From: Flavobacterium sinopsychrotolerans
Lineage (GTDB): Bacteria > Bacteroidota > Bacteroidia > Flavobacteriales > Flavobacteriaceae
Reading direction: 5' to 3'
NCBI RefSeq assembly: GCF_900110375.1
Contig: NZ_FODN01000009.1
Span: 1-64,000 of the forward strand
DNA length: 64,000 nt
Below are positions 50,536 to 60,558 of this stretch, piece after piece. The notes under the pieces are model-generated. The model was not told where the DNA came from. It saw only the letters and a program-made list of their open reading frames with translations, and searched no databases. Position 1 is the stretch's first letter; every line of letters starts with the position of its first letter. Position numbers and translations under genes: made by a program.

Positions 50536-53500
50536 ATGAAAAATAACAAATTAATACAAGATCTACTGGCAAAAGCGTTTTTAGTCGTTTTTGCTATTTT
50601 TTCTTTGCAGGTAAGTGCACAAACCACAGCGGTTTCTGTTTTTAATTATCCTGGTCTGAATGGCGGCGGCGGATGTGGCACAGAAAATGAAAACCTCATT
50701 GGGATTATTAGTGCAATACCAACTTACACAGTCGATAATTCGATAACCAGTTTTTCAAATGCTACAACACTTGCAACGCAGTTGGATGCTAGTGAATTTT
50801 TCTTCATGACCGATATGGAAACGCAAAATCCATCTAACACTACTTTTTTGCCTTTAGCATCAAGAGATGTAATTAAGAATTGGGTAAATGATGGTGGCGT
50901 TATGGTGATGACCGGGACTTTTGGAACGTTTGACACTGATTTTTTAAATTTAATTTTCTCTTGGAATTTAGGAACTGTAAGTACCTCTCCATGGGCTAAA
51001 AACACGGTTAATACTGCCGGAACCCCTTTTGAAGGCGGACCATCTACACTACCTTTTGTAGATGCTACAGATGCAATATCTCGTGGAACCGTTCCTGATT
51101 TTACGGCTATGTATGGAACGGATGCTAATGCTGCCGTTGCAGTTATAAAATATGGCGCAGGTTCTGTAATTTTTATGGGATATGATTTTTATGATGCAGG
51201 TACAAGCTGTGGTCAATACAGTTCTAGTTGGGTTCAGAGTATTATTCCTTCGTCACTTAATTATGCAAGATTATTATCCAGTAGCGTTGATAATATCACG
51301 TACACCAGTGCTGATGTTAAATATTCTTTTGCTCAAAGTGGGACTACTTATTACGTTTTAGTGCCTGCGGGTTCTACTGGGCCTACGGATGCGCAAATAG
51401 AGGCGGGAACAAATTATTCAAGTGTAAGTATAGCAGTGAGCGGGAGTAGTGCTACAACGGCAAATGTCGATCATGTTTTTAGCTTAACAGGACTTGTTTA
51501 CAATACAAGTTATGATTTTTATACTGTCACAAAATATAATCTAGGATCTGGTGATGTTTATTCTGATATAGAACAGGTAAATTTTTCTACTTTAGATAAT
51601 GACATACCTGTTGGTACATCAATACCTAATCAACCTTTATTGTGCAAGAATACAGCTATTGCTCCTGTTTCATTGACTATCACTGATGCGTATCCCGGTG
51701 ACAATACCTTTACTGTTATAGGAACTTCTTCAAATAATAGTGTAGTGTCAGATAGTAACATTGTAATTACAGGATTAGGAAATTCAAGATCAATTGCAGT
51801 AACGCCTAACATGAATGCCACGGGGACAAGTACAATTTCAATCAGAATTCAAGACAGTTTATTGAAAGAGTCGACAGTGATATTTACGGTAAGTTTTGGA
51901 GATATAACAAAACCTACCCTTACTGCTGTTGCAAATAGAAATGAAAACCTCGATGCTAATTGTAGTTTTTCTATTCCTGATTATACCTCTTTAACTACTG
52001 CTGCTGATAATTGTGGAACTGTTACTGTAACACAATCACCTTTGGCTGGAACTATTATTAATAATAATGGAACGGTTCAAATGATTACTTTAACAGCTAA
52101 TGATGGTAATGGTAATTTTGATAGTAAGACTTTTAATATTACCTTGGTAGATGCGATAGCACCCATAGTTATTACTAAGAATATTATAGTTGAGATAAGT
52201 GCTTCTGGAACTGCTTCTATAACTGCTTCTCAACTTGATAACGGAACTACGGATAACTGTAGTACTCCAATATTAAGCATTGATAAAACTATATTTACTT
52301 GTGAAGATTTAGGTGCAAATACAGTAATTTTAAGAGGTACTGATGCGGTAGGAAACTTTGCAAATCAATCTGCTACAGTTACAATTGTAGACAATATCGA
52401 TCCTGTGTTTACAAGTGTTCCACAAATCAATGTAAACACAGATTTAGATGCTTGTGGAGCTATAGTTACTTACACAAAGCCTATTGCTATTGACAACTGT
52501 GCAGGTCAATCCAATGTATTGTTGATTTGGGATGAAATAAACTCAAATACAACAAGTTTACAGAACGCATTGATTGCAGCAGGAAATACAGTAACACTTA
52601 GTGCTACCTCAGAGACTGCATACAATGGTACGAATCCTGCTTTAACAGGTTTTGATGCTGTTGTTCACTTAAATGGGACAACTTATGGAACTGCCATGCC
52701 AATAGGAGGTCAGAACGCAATACTTGATTTTGTTTTGAATCAAGGTAAAACATATGTTACAGATGAATGGTCCGCTTATGAGGCCGATGATGCTGGTACA
52801 ATGGCAGCAATGAAAGAGATAATTGTTTTGCAAAGAAATAGTGGTTTTACAGCTTCAACTACTTATTCGCAGGTTTCTTCTCAAGCATCACATCCTATTC
52901 TTGCTGGCGTTCCTACTTCATTTAATTTGCCTGTAGCAGGAGGAAATATTGGATTTGCAAGAGTATATTCTAGCAATCAACCTATAGTATTGATGACTTC
53001 ATCTCAAGGAGATGCTGTTGCTGTTAGGGAGTTTTCAAATGGAGGAAAGGCGATTGGTTTTCAAAACGCTGGAAATTTCAATGGTTCAACAGTCTTGTCA
53101 GATGTGAACATTCAAAAATTGTACAGTAATGCAGTTAGTTATGGTGCAATTGTACAATTGACTCAAATAGCAGGTTTAGCATCAGGTTCTCTTTTTCCTG
53201 TGGGTACTACAACAAATACATTTACAGCTACAGATGGAAGTGGCAATATGTCAACAACAAGTTTTGATGTGGTTGTAACAGATAATCAACTTCCTATTAT
53301 AGCTTCAAATGGTGATATAAATGTAAACACAGATGTAGATACTTGTGGTGCAACAGTTGTAGTAACGGCAACAGCAACAGATAATTGTACTGTTGGATTA
53401 CCAGCGGGAGTTCGTAGTGACGGTTTAGCGCTAGATGCACTTTACCCAGTAGGTACAACAACCATAGCTTGGAATGTTTCAGATGCTAACAGCAATGCAG

Positions 53501-55497
53501 CAGTTGAAGTTATTCAAACGGTAGTTGTAACAGATAATCAGTTGCCTGTTTTAACTTCGAATGGAGATAAAAATGTAAACACAGATTTAGATACTTGTGG
53601 CGCTACAGTTGTTGTTTCGGCAACAGCAACAGACAATTGTACTGTTGGATTACCAGCGGGAGTTCGTAGTGATGGTTTAGCGCTAGATGCACTTTATCCG
53701 GTAGGGACAACAACCATAGCTTGGAATGTTTTAGATGCTAACAGCAATGCTGCAGTTGAAGTTATTCAAACGGTAGTTGTAACGGATAATCAACTTCCTG
53801 TTATTGTTTCAAATGGAGATAAAAATGTAAACACAGATTTAGATACTTGTGGTGCCACAGTTGTTGTTTCGGCAACAGCAACAGACAATTGTACTGTTGG
53901 ATTGCCAACGGGAGTTCGTAGTGACGGTTTAGCGCTAGATGCATTTTACCCAGTAGGTACAACAACCATAGCTTGGAATGTTTTAGATGCTAACAGCAAT
54001 GCAGCAGTTGAAGTTATTCAAACGGTAGTTGTAACGGATAATCAAGTTCCTGTTATTGTTTCAAATGGAGATAAAAATGTAAACACAGATTTAGATACTT
54101 GTGGTGCCACAGTTGTTGTTTCGGCAACAGCAACAGACAATTGTACTGTTGGATTACCAACGGGAGTTCGCAGTGATGGTTTAGCACTAGATGCACTTTA
54201 CCCGGTGGGGACAACAACAATAGCTTGGAATGTAGCAGATGCTAATAACAACAATGCGGTAGCGGTAACTCAAACCATAGTTGTAACTGACATTCAAAAA
54301 CCAGTAGCACTTACTAAAAACATCACGGTTCAACTCAATGCTGCAGGAAATGCAACAATAGTAGCTGCTGACGTAAACAATGGTTCAACAGATTCTTGTG
54401 GAATTGCGACTTTGGCATTAGATAAAACTTCATTTAGTTGTGCAAGTGTTGGACCTAATACCGTTACTTTAACCGTTACAGATAATAACGGAAACGTTGC
54501 TACTCAAACGGCAATTGTTACAGTTGAAGATAAAATGGCTCCAGTTGTAGTTACTAAAAATAAGACTATTCAATTGAATGCTGCAGGAACTGCTTCGATA
54601 GTTGTTGCAGACGTAAACAATGGTTCAACAGATAATTGCGGAATCAGTTTAGTAGAGTTGGATAAAATGGCATTCACATGTGCTAATGTTGGAGCAAACA
54701 CAGTAACATTGAAAGTTACAGATAATAACGGAAATGTTGCTACTCAAACGGCAATCATAACAGTTGAAGATAAAATTGCACCAATAGTATTTACAAAAAA
54801 CATCACTGTTCAACTTGATGCTTCGTCAAATATATTGATAGCTGCTGCCGATGTAAATAATGGTTCAACGGATAATTGTGGAATCAGTTTATTAGAACTC
54901 GATAAAGCATTATTCAGTTGTGCCGATGTAGGGGAGAATGTTATTACTCTAAAAGTAACAGATAATAGTGGAAATGTTGCTACTAGAACAGCTATTGTAA
55001 CAATTGTTAATAGTCAGCCTAATTTAATTAGAAAACATTTTGACGATGTTATTTTCTTTGATAACAGTTCTAAAGCTTTTGTATCATATAGTTGGTATAA
55101 AAATGGAGTGTTAGTATCCGGTCAAACAGCACAATATTTTAAAGATAGTGGAGTTCTTAATGGCACCTATTATGCTAAAGCTACAAAAACAGATGGAACG
55201 GTTGTTACAACATGTCCTTTGACGTTTTCTGCATCAATAGTAGATGAATATTTAAAGATTGCACCTAATCCGGTTAAAAGTAATGCAAGCTACCAAATCC
55301 TTACTAATGTAGATTCAGCTAAGTTGCAAAATGCTCGTATTACAGTTTTTACTATACTTGGAGTACTAGTGAACGATAAAATGGTTGATGGCATAACAAC
55401 GGATATGATTGCGCCAAGTACGGAGGGGATTTATGTGGTAAGGATGACCTTAGCAAATGGTAAATACTTTACAAAAAACCTTTTAGTTAAAAATTAG
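50536..55497 (+). CDS. T9SS-exported multidomain HYR-repeat surface protein
   Basis: A 1653-aa protein with signal peptide (residues 1-29) and a C-terminal T9SS type A sorting domain (LKIAPNPVKSN ... GIYVVRM ... KNLLVKN). Residues about 30-240 form an alpha/beta domain that looks like a glutamine-amidotransferase-like fold (SRDVIKNWVNDGGVMVMTG). HYR-type Ig-like domains follow, and within one of them (about 654-870) a second similar alpha/beta domain is inserted (LLIWDE ... AILDFVLNQGKTYVTDE). Then four near-identical 84-aa HYR repeats and three 80-aa repeats (see repeat features). Likely an adhesin or polymer-binding surface protein; ligand unknown. Confidence 0.88.
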   Translation: MKNNKLIQDLLAKAFLVVFAIFSLQVSAQTTAVSVFNYPGLNGGGGCGTENENLIGIISAIPTYTVDNSITSFSNATTLATQLDASEFFFMTDMETQNPSNTTFLPLASRDVIKNWVNDGGVMVMTGTFGTFDTDFLNLIFSWNLGTVSTSPWAKNTVNTAGTPFEGGPSTLPFVDATDAISRGTVPDFTAMYGTDANAAVAVIKYGAGSVIFMGYDFYDAGTSCGQYSSSWVQSIIPSSLNYARLLSSSVDNITYTSADVKYSFAQSGTTYYVLVPAGSTGPTDAQIEAGTNYSSVSIAVSGSSATTANVDHVFSLTGLVYNTSYDFYTVTKYNLGSGDVYSDIEQVNFSTLDNDIPVGTSIPNQPLLCKNTAIAPVSLTITDAYPGDNTFTVIGTSSNNSVVSDSNIVITGLGNSRSIAVTPNMNATGTSTISIRIQDSLLKESTVIFTVSFGDITKPTLTAVANRNENLDANCSFSIPDYTSLTTAADNCGTVTVTQSPLAGTIINNNGTVQMITLTANDGNGNFDSKTFNITLVDAIAPIVITKNIIVEISASGTASITASQLDNGTTDNCSTPILSIDKTIFTCEDLGANTVILRGTDAVGNFANQSATVTIVDNIDPVFTSVPQINVNTDLDACGAIVTYTKPIAIDNCAGQSNVLLIWDEINSNTTSLQNALIAAGNTVTLSATSETAYNGTNPALTGFDAVVHLNGTTYGTAMPIGGQNAILDFVLNQGKTYVTDEWSAYEADDAGTMAAMKEIIVLQRNSGFTASTTYSQVSSQASHPILAGVPTSFNLPVAGGNIGFARVYSSNQPIVLMTSSQGDAVAVREFSNGGKAIGFQNAGNFNGSTVLSDVNIQKLYSNAVSYGAIVQLTQIAGLASGSLFPVGTTTNTFTATDGSGNMSTTSFDVVVTDNQLPIIASNGDINVNTDVDTCGATVVVTATATDNCTVGLPAGVRSDGLALDALYPVGTTTIAWNVSDANSNAAVEVIQTVVVTDNQLPVLTSNGDKNVNTDLDTCGATVVVSATATDNCTVGLPAGVRSDGLALDALYPVGTTTIAWNVLDANSNAAVEVIQTVVVTDNQLPVIVSNGDKNVNTDLDTCGATVVVSATATDNCTVGLPTGVRSDGLALDAFYPVGTTTIAWNVLDANSNAAVEVIQTVVVTDNQVPVIVSNGDKNVNTDLDTCGATVVVSATATDNCTVGLPTGVRSDGLALDALYPVGTTTIAWNVADANNNNAVAVTQTIVVTDIQKPVALTKNITVQLNAAGNATIVAADVNNGSTDSCGIATLALDKTSFSCASVGPNTVTLTVTDNNGNVATQTAIVTVEDKMAPVVVTKNKTIQLNAAGTASIVVADVNNGSTDNCGISLVELDKMAFTCANVGANTVTLKVTDNNGNVATQTAIITVEDKIAPIVFTKNITVQLDASSNILIAAADVNNGSTDNCGISLLELDKALFSCADVGENVITLKVTDNSGNVATRTAIVTIVNSQPNLIRKHFDDVIFFDNSSKAFVSYSWYKNGVLVSGQTAQYFKDSGVLNGTYYAKATKTDGTVVTTCPLTFSASIVDEYLKIAPNPVKSNASYQILTNVDSAKLQNARITVFTILGVLVNDKMVDGITTDMIAPSTEGIYVVRMTLANGKYFTKNLLVKN
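53281..54288 (+). repeat. four tandem 252-bp HYR repeats
   Basis: Four repeats of exactly 252 bp begin at 53281, 53533, 53785 and 54037 and encode DNQLPxx...TCGATVVV...VVVT units. Even synonymous positions are largely shared between copies 2, 3 and 4, pointing to recent duplication or gene conversion. A misassembly or copy-number variation is possible here. Confidence 0.93.
54295..55014 (+). repeat. three tandem 240-bp repeats
   Basis: Units start at 54295, 54535 and 54775 and encode about 80 residues each, with TKNxTxQLxA..., VNNGSTDxCGI and VTDNxGNVATxTAI. They are more diverged than the HYR repeats upstream, so an older duplication. Confidence 0.88.
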
Positions 55498-55521
55498 AAA
55501 TCAAATTATTAAGAGTATGAA

Positions 55522-55546
55522 ATCCTCGTTTAATAGCAACGAGGAT
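55522..55546 (+). terminator. intercistronic hairpin after the HYR protein gene
   Basis: ATCCTCGTT (55522-55530) and AACGAGGAT (55538-55546), 9-bp stem, 7-nt loop, weak T tail. It lies 25 bp after the stop; it may partly separate the barrel gene's expression. Confidence 0.55.
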
Positions 55547-55579
55547 GGATTATTCAAATGCAATAAAAACAAATAAAAT

Positions 55580-56413
55580 ATGAAATTTGATGTTAAATAT
55601 ATAGTAGGATTTGCACTGATTTTATTCTCTCAAGGAATTAAAGCGCAGTTTTATGTAGGCGTACAAACAGGAATAGGGAATATTCAAAGTGATGTAAAAG
55701 GGGTGAGGTCATCCACTGATATAGGCGGAGCATTAAAGGCAGGTTACATATACTCATTGACGGATCACATAGGTATCGGGTCTGGAGTTGAGTTTGCACA
55801 ATATAAGCAAAAGGTGTTTTTAGAACAACCCTCAGCAACGCTAACTAATTTTGAGGTTGATCAAACTGGCTCTGCATTTTCGTACAATATTACTACAGGA
55901 AATTATAAAGAATCACAAACACTGCAAGCCATTCAGATTCCGCTTTTTGTGCAGTATAAAAAGAATATTAATAAAGGAATTGATTTCAATTTTAGAGTAG
56001 GTGTAAAGTATTTTCTCCCTGTAAATTATAAAATTGAGTCTTCAGCGTCATCTGTAAATGGGATTGCTTACTACCCAGATGTTAATCTCTATATTGATAA
56101 TTTACCTGAATATGGTTTTGGGAATCAAAAAAATTACGCTGCATCAGGAGAGTACAACACAAAAGGTATTTTTATGAGTACTTTTGAGCTAGGGTTTGCT
56201 TTTGAAATGGGAGAAAAGAACGCTTTGTACGCCGCTATGTTTCTTGACAGCGGTTATGGAACAATCCTTGATCAAAAACAAAACGAGTCTTATTTAAGCT
56301 ATAACCCAACATCAAGTACTGACAGAAAAGCAAACGGATTGTATAGTACTGACAAAGACGCAACTATCAAACCCGTTGCATTCGGATTAACATTGGGTTG
56401 GAATTTCGAATAA
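55580..56413 (+). CDS. outer-membrane beta-barrel protein
   Basis: A 277-aa protein with signal peptide (KYIVGFALILFSQGIKAQ). Alternating strands (FYVGVQTGIGN, HIGIGSGVEFAQY, IPLFVQYKK, FNFRVGVKYFL, FELGFAFEMG, VAFGLTLGWNFE ending in Phe-Glu) match the PorT/OmpW-like eight-strand barrel group. It follows the T9SS protein by 82 bp and may anchor or accompany it. Function unknown. Confidence 0.78.
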   Translation: MKFDVKYIVGFALILFSQGIKAQFYVGVQTGIGNIQSDVKGVRSSTDIGGALKAGYIYSLTDHIGIGSGVEFAQYKQKVFLEQPSATLTNFEVDQTGSAFSYNITTGNYKESQTLQAIQIPLFVQYKKNINKGIDFNFRVGVKYFLPVNYKIESSASSVNGIAYYPDVNLYIDNLPEYGFGNQKNYAASGEYNTKGIFMSTFELGFAFEMGEKNALYAAMFLDSGYGTILDQKQNESYLSYNPTSSTDRKANGLYSTDKDATIKPVAFGLTLGWNFE

Positions 56414-56531
56414 ATTCCGTTGTGGCTAATGTGTAATCAAGATGCTATAGTAGACCAAGCAGTAAAAAATACACAAATGAACTGAGAGGTTTTTGCTCTG
56501 ATTTCAAAAGTGTTTTAATTTAAAAATAATC

Positions 56532-56568
56532 AAAGGCTTTCTTTTTTATAAAGGCAGCCTTTTTTTGT
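56532..56568 (+). terminator. terminator after the barrel gene
   Basis: AAAGGCT (56532-56538) and AGCCTTT (56556-56562), loop of 17 nt, followed by T's. It lies 119 bp after the stop. A short minus-strand frame at 56581-56769 is not considered a gene. Confidence 0.7.
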
Positions 56569-56788
56569 TTTTCTAATGATTCAAGTCGACAATAAAGAGA
56601 AAGTAAAACAGTAGGCTGAATATTTTTGAATTTCTTCTAAGACCTTTACTGTTGAAAATGCTATTTTATTTTTTCGGAATTTATAGTACAAGATTTGTTG
56701 TTGTAATTCATTTTTGAGTCGTTTTTTGTAGATTTCACTTAATAACAGAAAATAATTCCCATTTATCAATTCACAAATCCGAATTCTG

Positions 56789-56796
56789 TATCTTTG
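56789..56796 (+). promoter_or_regulatory. hpt -7 promoter box
   Basis: TATCTTTG fits TAnnTTTG and lies 24 bp before the hpt ATG at 56821. The -33 TTG is not clear at the expected spacing. Confidence 0.45.
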
Positions 56797-56820
56797 CGCA
56801 TTATTTTAAACAAGAGAATA

Positions 56821-57351
56821 ATGATACAACTTCACGATAAACAATTTGTTCCGTTTATTTCTGCCAAAGAAATAGAATTTGCCTTGACAAAAATGGTTGC
56901 CCAGATTGCAGACGATTTTGCTGATGAAACTCCAGTATTTGTTGGTGTTTTGAACGGTGCTTTTATGGTGGTCTCTGATTTTATGAAGCTTTACAAAAAA
57001 CCATGCGAAGTGTCTTTCATCAAAATGGCTTCTTACGAAGGGATTTCTTCAACAAACGAAGTGAAACAATTAATAGGATTGAACCAGGATTTAACCGGAC
57101 GTACGGTCGTTATAATTGAAGATATTGTTGATACTGGAAATACTTTGGTGGAATTGAAGGAGTTATTCAAGCAACAAAATGTAAAACATTTTAAAATAGC
57201 AACGCTTTTTTTCAAACCGGAAGCGTATACAAAAGATATCAAAATAGATTATATTGGAATTAGAATTCCAAATAAATTTATCGTTGGTTATGGATTAGAC
57301 TACAATGGATTAGGGAGGAATTTACCCGAAGTATATAAACTAAAAGAATAA
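56821..57351 (+). CDS. hpt: hypoxanthine phosphoribosyltransferase
   Basis: About 176 aa from ATG 56821; the frame extends upstream to 56794 without a better start. The PRPP-binding motif VVIIEDIVDTGNTL and the purine-site region FVGVLNGAFMVVSD are visible. It salvages hypoxanthine/guanine to IMP/GMP. adk follows after 12 bp, so the two genes form a purine nucleotide operon. Confidence 0.94.
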   Translation: MIQLHDKQFVPFISAKEIEFALTKMVAQIADDFADETPVFVGVLNGAFMVVSDFMKLYKKPCEVSFIKMASYEGISSTNEVKQLIGLNQDLTGRTVVIIEDIVDTGNTLVELKELFKQQNVKHFKIATLFFKPEAYTKDIKIDYIGIRIPNKFIVGYGLDYNGLGRNLPEVYKLKE

Positions 57352-57363
57352 CTACACAACAAC

Positions 57364-57936
57364 ATGACTAACATTGTTTTATTTGGAAAGCCAGGAGCTG
57401 GTAAAGGAACTCAAGCAGAGTTTTTGAAAGAAAAATACAAATTAACGCATATTTCCACCGGTGATGTATTTCGTTTTAATTTAAAAAACGATACTGAATT
57501 AGGCAAGCAAGCAAGAGTATTCATGGATGCCGGAGATTTAGTACCGGATGAATTGACTACAAAAATGCTGATTGATGAGGTAAATAAACATCCGGATACA
57601 AACGGAATTTTGTTTGACGGATATCCAAGAACACTTTCGCAAGCCGAAGCTTTAGATGCATTTCTTACTTCAATAGGTTCAAATGTTGCTGCAACAATTG
57701 CGCTCGAAGCCGATGATGAGATTTTAGTGCAAAGGTTGTTAGAAAGAGGAAAAACAAGTGGTAGAATAGACGATCAAGATGAAGAAAAAATCAGAAATCG
57801 CTACCAAGAATACAATGAGAAAACTGCGCCTTTGATGAATTATTACGAGGAGCAAGGGAAATTTTTCGCCGTGAATGGAATTGGTTCCATTGCAGAAATT
57901 ACCGAAAGAGTAAGTAACGTTATTGATAATTTATAG
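57364..57936 (+). CDS. adk: adenylate kinase
   Basis: A 190-aa kinase making ADP from ATP and AMP. P-loop GKPGAGKGT (residues 8-16), AMP-site THISTGDVFRFN, DGYPRTLSQA and RLLERGKTSGRIDD LID region. The LID is short with no Zn Cys set, the short-type Adk. It follows hpt by 12 bp. Confidence 0.96.
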   Translation: MTNIVLFGKPGAGKGTQAEFLKEKYKLTHISTGDVFRFNLKNDTELGKQARVFMDAGDLVPDELTTKMLIDEVNKHPDTNGILFDGYPRTLSQAEALDAFLTSIGSNVAATIALEADDEILVQRLLERGKTSGRIDDQDEEKIRNRYQEYNEKTAPLMNYYEEQGKFFAVNGIGSIAEITERVSNVIDNL

Positions 57937-58153
57937 GAGCAATTCCAGCTGTACGTTACAAGTCCTCAATAAAAAAAACATTTTTCTAAGTCATAAAAGG
58001 AGCTTCCTTTGGTCGCTCTTTTATAACAAGAAAAATAGTTTTTTTACCTCCGGGCTTTTCACTTCCATCTGGGCTACACTATTACGCATACAAAAAACCG
58101 ATTTCAAAAAATTAGAAATCACATTTTAAGATATAAACGAATCAAATAAGAAA

Positions 58154-59428
58154 TTGGAAATAGTAATAATATTTTTTCTGATACTGTTAAATGGGGTTTT
58201 CTCGATGTCGGAAATTGCATTGATTTCAGCACGAAAAAATAGACTAGAAACCGCAGCGAAAAAAGGAAATAAAAGTGCTAAAATCGCTTTAGATTTGGCA
58301 AATTCTCCCAATAAGTTTTTATCAACTGTACAAATAGGAATCACCTTGATAGGAATTCTTACCGGTATTTATAGTGGAGACAAAATAACTAAAGATGTTG
58401 AAACTTTTATAAAAGGATTTGAAGCTTTGGTGCCTTATGTGCATCCAGTTGCGGTAGGTATAGTTGTTGTTACTTTGACTTTTTTCTCTCTTGTTTTAGG
58501 GGAATTATTACCAAAAAGAATTGGACTAAACCATCCGGAAGCAATCGCAAAAGCAGTGGCTCTTCCGATGAAAATAGTTTCAATAGTTACCGCGCCATTT
58601 ATTTGGTTGTTGACGCATTCAACTGATTTTTTATTGGATATTTTACAGATAAAACCCACCGCTGACGGTAAAGTAACCGAAGAGGAAATAAAGGCAATTA
58701 TCAAAGAAGGAACTGAAGGTGGTGAAGTTCAGGAAATAGAACAAGATATTGTTGAGCGCGTTTTTCACATTGGTGATAGAAAAATAAATTCATTGATGAC
58801 ACACAGGAAGTCAGTGGTTTTTTTACCTTTGCATTCTGATAAAGAGCAAGTTAGGGAATTTATGCTTAAGGAGTTGCATTCTATTTATCCGGTTTACGGT
58901 GAAAATTATGATGATATTGTTGGGGTTGTAAATCTGAAAAACATTTTTGCTCATTTTGAAAATGAAAACTTCAATTTGTCTGCTATTATGACCGAAGCTC
59001 CTTTCATGATGGAGCAAACTACGGCTTATGTAGCTTTAGAAAATTTTAAAAAATCAGGAATTCATTATGCTTTTGTATCGGATGAATATGGTGTTTTTCA
59101 AGGAGTAATTACCTTGAATGATATTCTGGAAGCATTGGTTGGTGATGCTTCAGATTTTTATAAAGATGATTTTCAGTTGATAGAAAGAGAAGATGGAACA
59201 TGGCTGGTTGACGGACATTATTCTTTACACGATTTCTTGACCTACTTTGAATTAGATGAATTAATCAATGATTATGAAGTAACTACCGTAAGCGGACTAA
59301 TAATGACTGAACTCTCTCATATTCCAAAACAAGGGGAGAAATTAGTTTGGCAAAAATTTGAGTTAGAAGTTATCGATATGGATGGCGTGAAGATTGATAA
59401 AGTGATGGTGAAGGCGATTAAATTATAA
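58154..59428 (+). CDS. CNNM/CorC-type (hemolysin-family) membrane protein
   Basis: A 424-aa protein with TTG start at 58154; no in-frame ATG lies upstream before the stop at 58127. N-terminal DUF21 (CNNM) membrane domain (about 1-190, with FLILLNGVFSMSEIALISARKNRLE), then a CBS pair (about 210-340, with MTHRKSVVFLP and YVALENFKKSG) and a CorC-HlyC domain at the C-terminus. Family members are associated with Mg2+/Co2+ efflux or membrane maintenance. 66 bp before obg; 218 bp after adk. Confidence 0.88.
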   Translation: MEIVIIFFLILLNGVFSMSEIALISARKNRLETAAKKGNKSAKIALDLANSPNKFLSTVQIGITLIGILTGIYSGDKITKDVETFIKGFEALVPYVHPVAVGIVVVTLTFFSLVLGELLPKRIGLNHPEAIAKAVALPMKIVSIVTAPFIWLLTHSTDFLLDILQIKPTADGKVTEEEIKAIIKEGTEGGEVQEIEQDIVERVFHIGDRKINSLMTHRKSVVFLPLHSDKEQVREFMLKELHSIYPVYGENYDDIVGVVNLKNIFAHFENENFNLSAIMTEAPFMMEQTTAYVALENFKKSGIHYAFVSDEYGVFQGVITLNDILEALVGDASDFYKDDFQLIEREDGTWLVDGHYSLHDFLTYFELDELINDYEVTTVSGLIMTELSHIPKQGEKLVWQKFELEVIDMDGVKIDKVMVKAIKL

Positions 59429-59493
59429 AAATAGATGTATGTTGGAAGTTTGAATGTGTTCAATCTGAAAGCTGAAATCTGAAATTAAAAAAA

Positions 59494-60495
59494 ATGACAG
59501 AAGGGAATTTTGTAGATTATGTTAAAATATATGTTTCATCCGGTAAAGGAGGAAAAGGATCTACGCACTTGCACAGAGAAAAATTTATTGAAAAAGGCGG
59601 ACCTGACGGTGGTGATGGTGGACGTGGAGGACATGTATATTTGGTGGGTAATAAAGGTCTTTGGACATTATTTCACTTAAAATTCGCCAGACATATCAAA
59701 GCTGGAAATGGTGGAGATGGTAGTGGTGATAGAAGTACAGGCGCTGATGGTGACGATAAATTCATTGAAGTTCCTTTAGGAACCGTTGTAAAAGACAAAG
59801 AAACAGGAGAAATATTATTTGAAATTACCGATGACGGTGAAAAACAAATTCTTTCTCGCGGTGGAAAAGGAGGTTTAGGTAACTGGCATTTTAGAAGCTC
59901 TACGAATCAAACGCCAAGATATTCACAGCCTGGATTACCTGGTGTGGAAATGGATGTAATTTTAGAATTGAAAGTACTAGCTGATGTAGGTTTGGTAGGT
60001 TTTCCTAATGCAGGAAAATCAACACTATTATCGGTACTAACATCCGCTAAACCAAAAATTGCGGATTACCCTTTTACAACTTTAAAACCAAATCTTGGAA
60101 TTGTAGCCTACAGAGATTTTCAATCTTTTGTAATTGCTGATATTCCAGGAATTATTGAAGGTGCGGCCGAAGGAAAGGGTCTTGGACATTATTTCTTGCG
60201 TCACATTGAACGTAATTCGACTTTGCTATTTTTAGTTCCAGTGGATACTCCAGATATCAAAGCAGAATATGATATTTTGGTAAACGAATTGACGAAATAC
60301 AACCCTGAAATGCTTGATAAAGAGCGTTTGTTGGTAATTTCTAAATGCGATATGTTGGATGATGAGTTAAAAGCAGAATTGAAAACCGAATTAGATGTAG
60401 CTTTCAAAGATGTTCCTTATATGTTTATTTCTTCTGTTGCTCAACAAGGTTTAACAGAGTTGAAAGATAAATTATGGAAAATGTTGAATGACTAA
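59494..60495 (+). CDS. obg: Obg-family GTPase
   Basis: A 333-aa GTPase. The Obg N-terminal glycine-rich domain ([25 protein letters not shown]) is followed by the G domain: G1 GFPNAGKST beginning at residue 169, G3 [13 protein letters not shown]4 SKCDML, and a short C-terminal end without the longer OCT domain. It acts in ribosome assembly and stringent-type control. The terminator at 60518 follows. Confidence 0.95.
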   Translation: MTEGNFVDYVKIYVSSGKGGKGSTHLHREKFIEKGGPDGGDGGRGGHVYLVGNKGLWTLFHLKFARHIKAGNGGDGSGDRSTGADGDDKFIEVPLGTVVKDKETGEILFEITDDGEKQILSRGGKGGLGNWHFRSSTNQTPRYSQPGLPGVEMDVILELKVLADVGLVGFPNAGKSTLLSVLTSAKPKIADYPFTTLKPNLGIVAYRDFQSFVIADIPGIIEGAAEGKGLGHYFLRHIERNSTLLFLVPVDTPDIKAEYDILVNELTKYNPEMLDKERLLVISKCDMLDDELKAELKTELDVAFKDVPYMFISSVAQQGLTELKDKLWKMLND

Positions 60496-60517
60496 TTCTT
60501 GATTTTAAATACATTAT

Positions 60518-60554
60518 AAAAACCGTCTCGTATATATTGCGAAACGGTTTTTTT
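60518..60554. terminator. bidirectional terminator
   Basis: AAAAACCGT (60518-60526) and ACGGTTTTT (60544-60552), with CTCG/GCGA possibly continuing the stem inside, flanked by T/A runs, between obg (plus) and the alpha-2-macroglobulin-like gene (minus). Confidence 0.8.
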
Positions 60555-60558
60555 ATTG

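Noticed and set aside
53281..55014. CRISPR array or assembly artefact
   Set aside because: The repeats are long, in frame, and encode protein domains within one continuous gene; no short repeat-spacer pattern. Copy number could still be misassembled.
56581..56769. 62-codon minus-strand frame between the barrel gene and hpt
   Set aside because: No recognisable features, adjacent to a terminator and the hpt promoter box; most likely chance.
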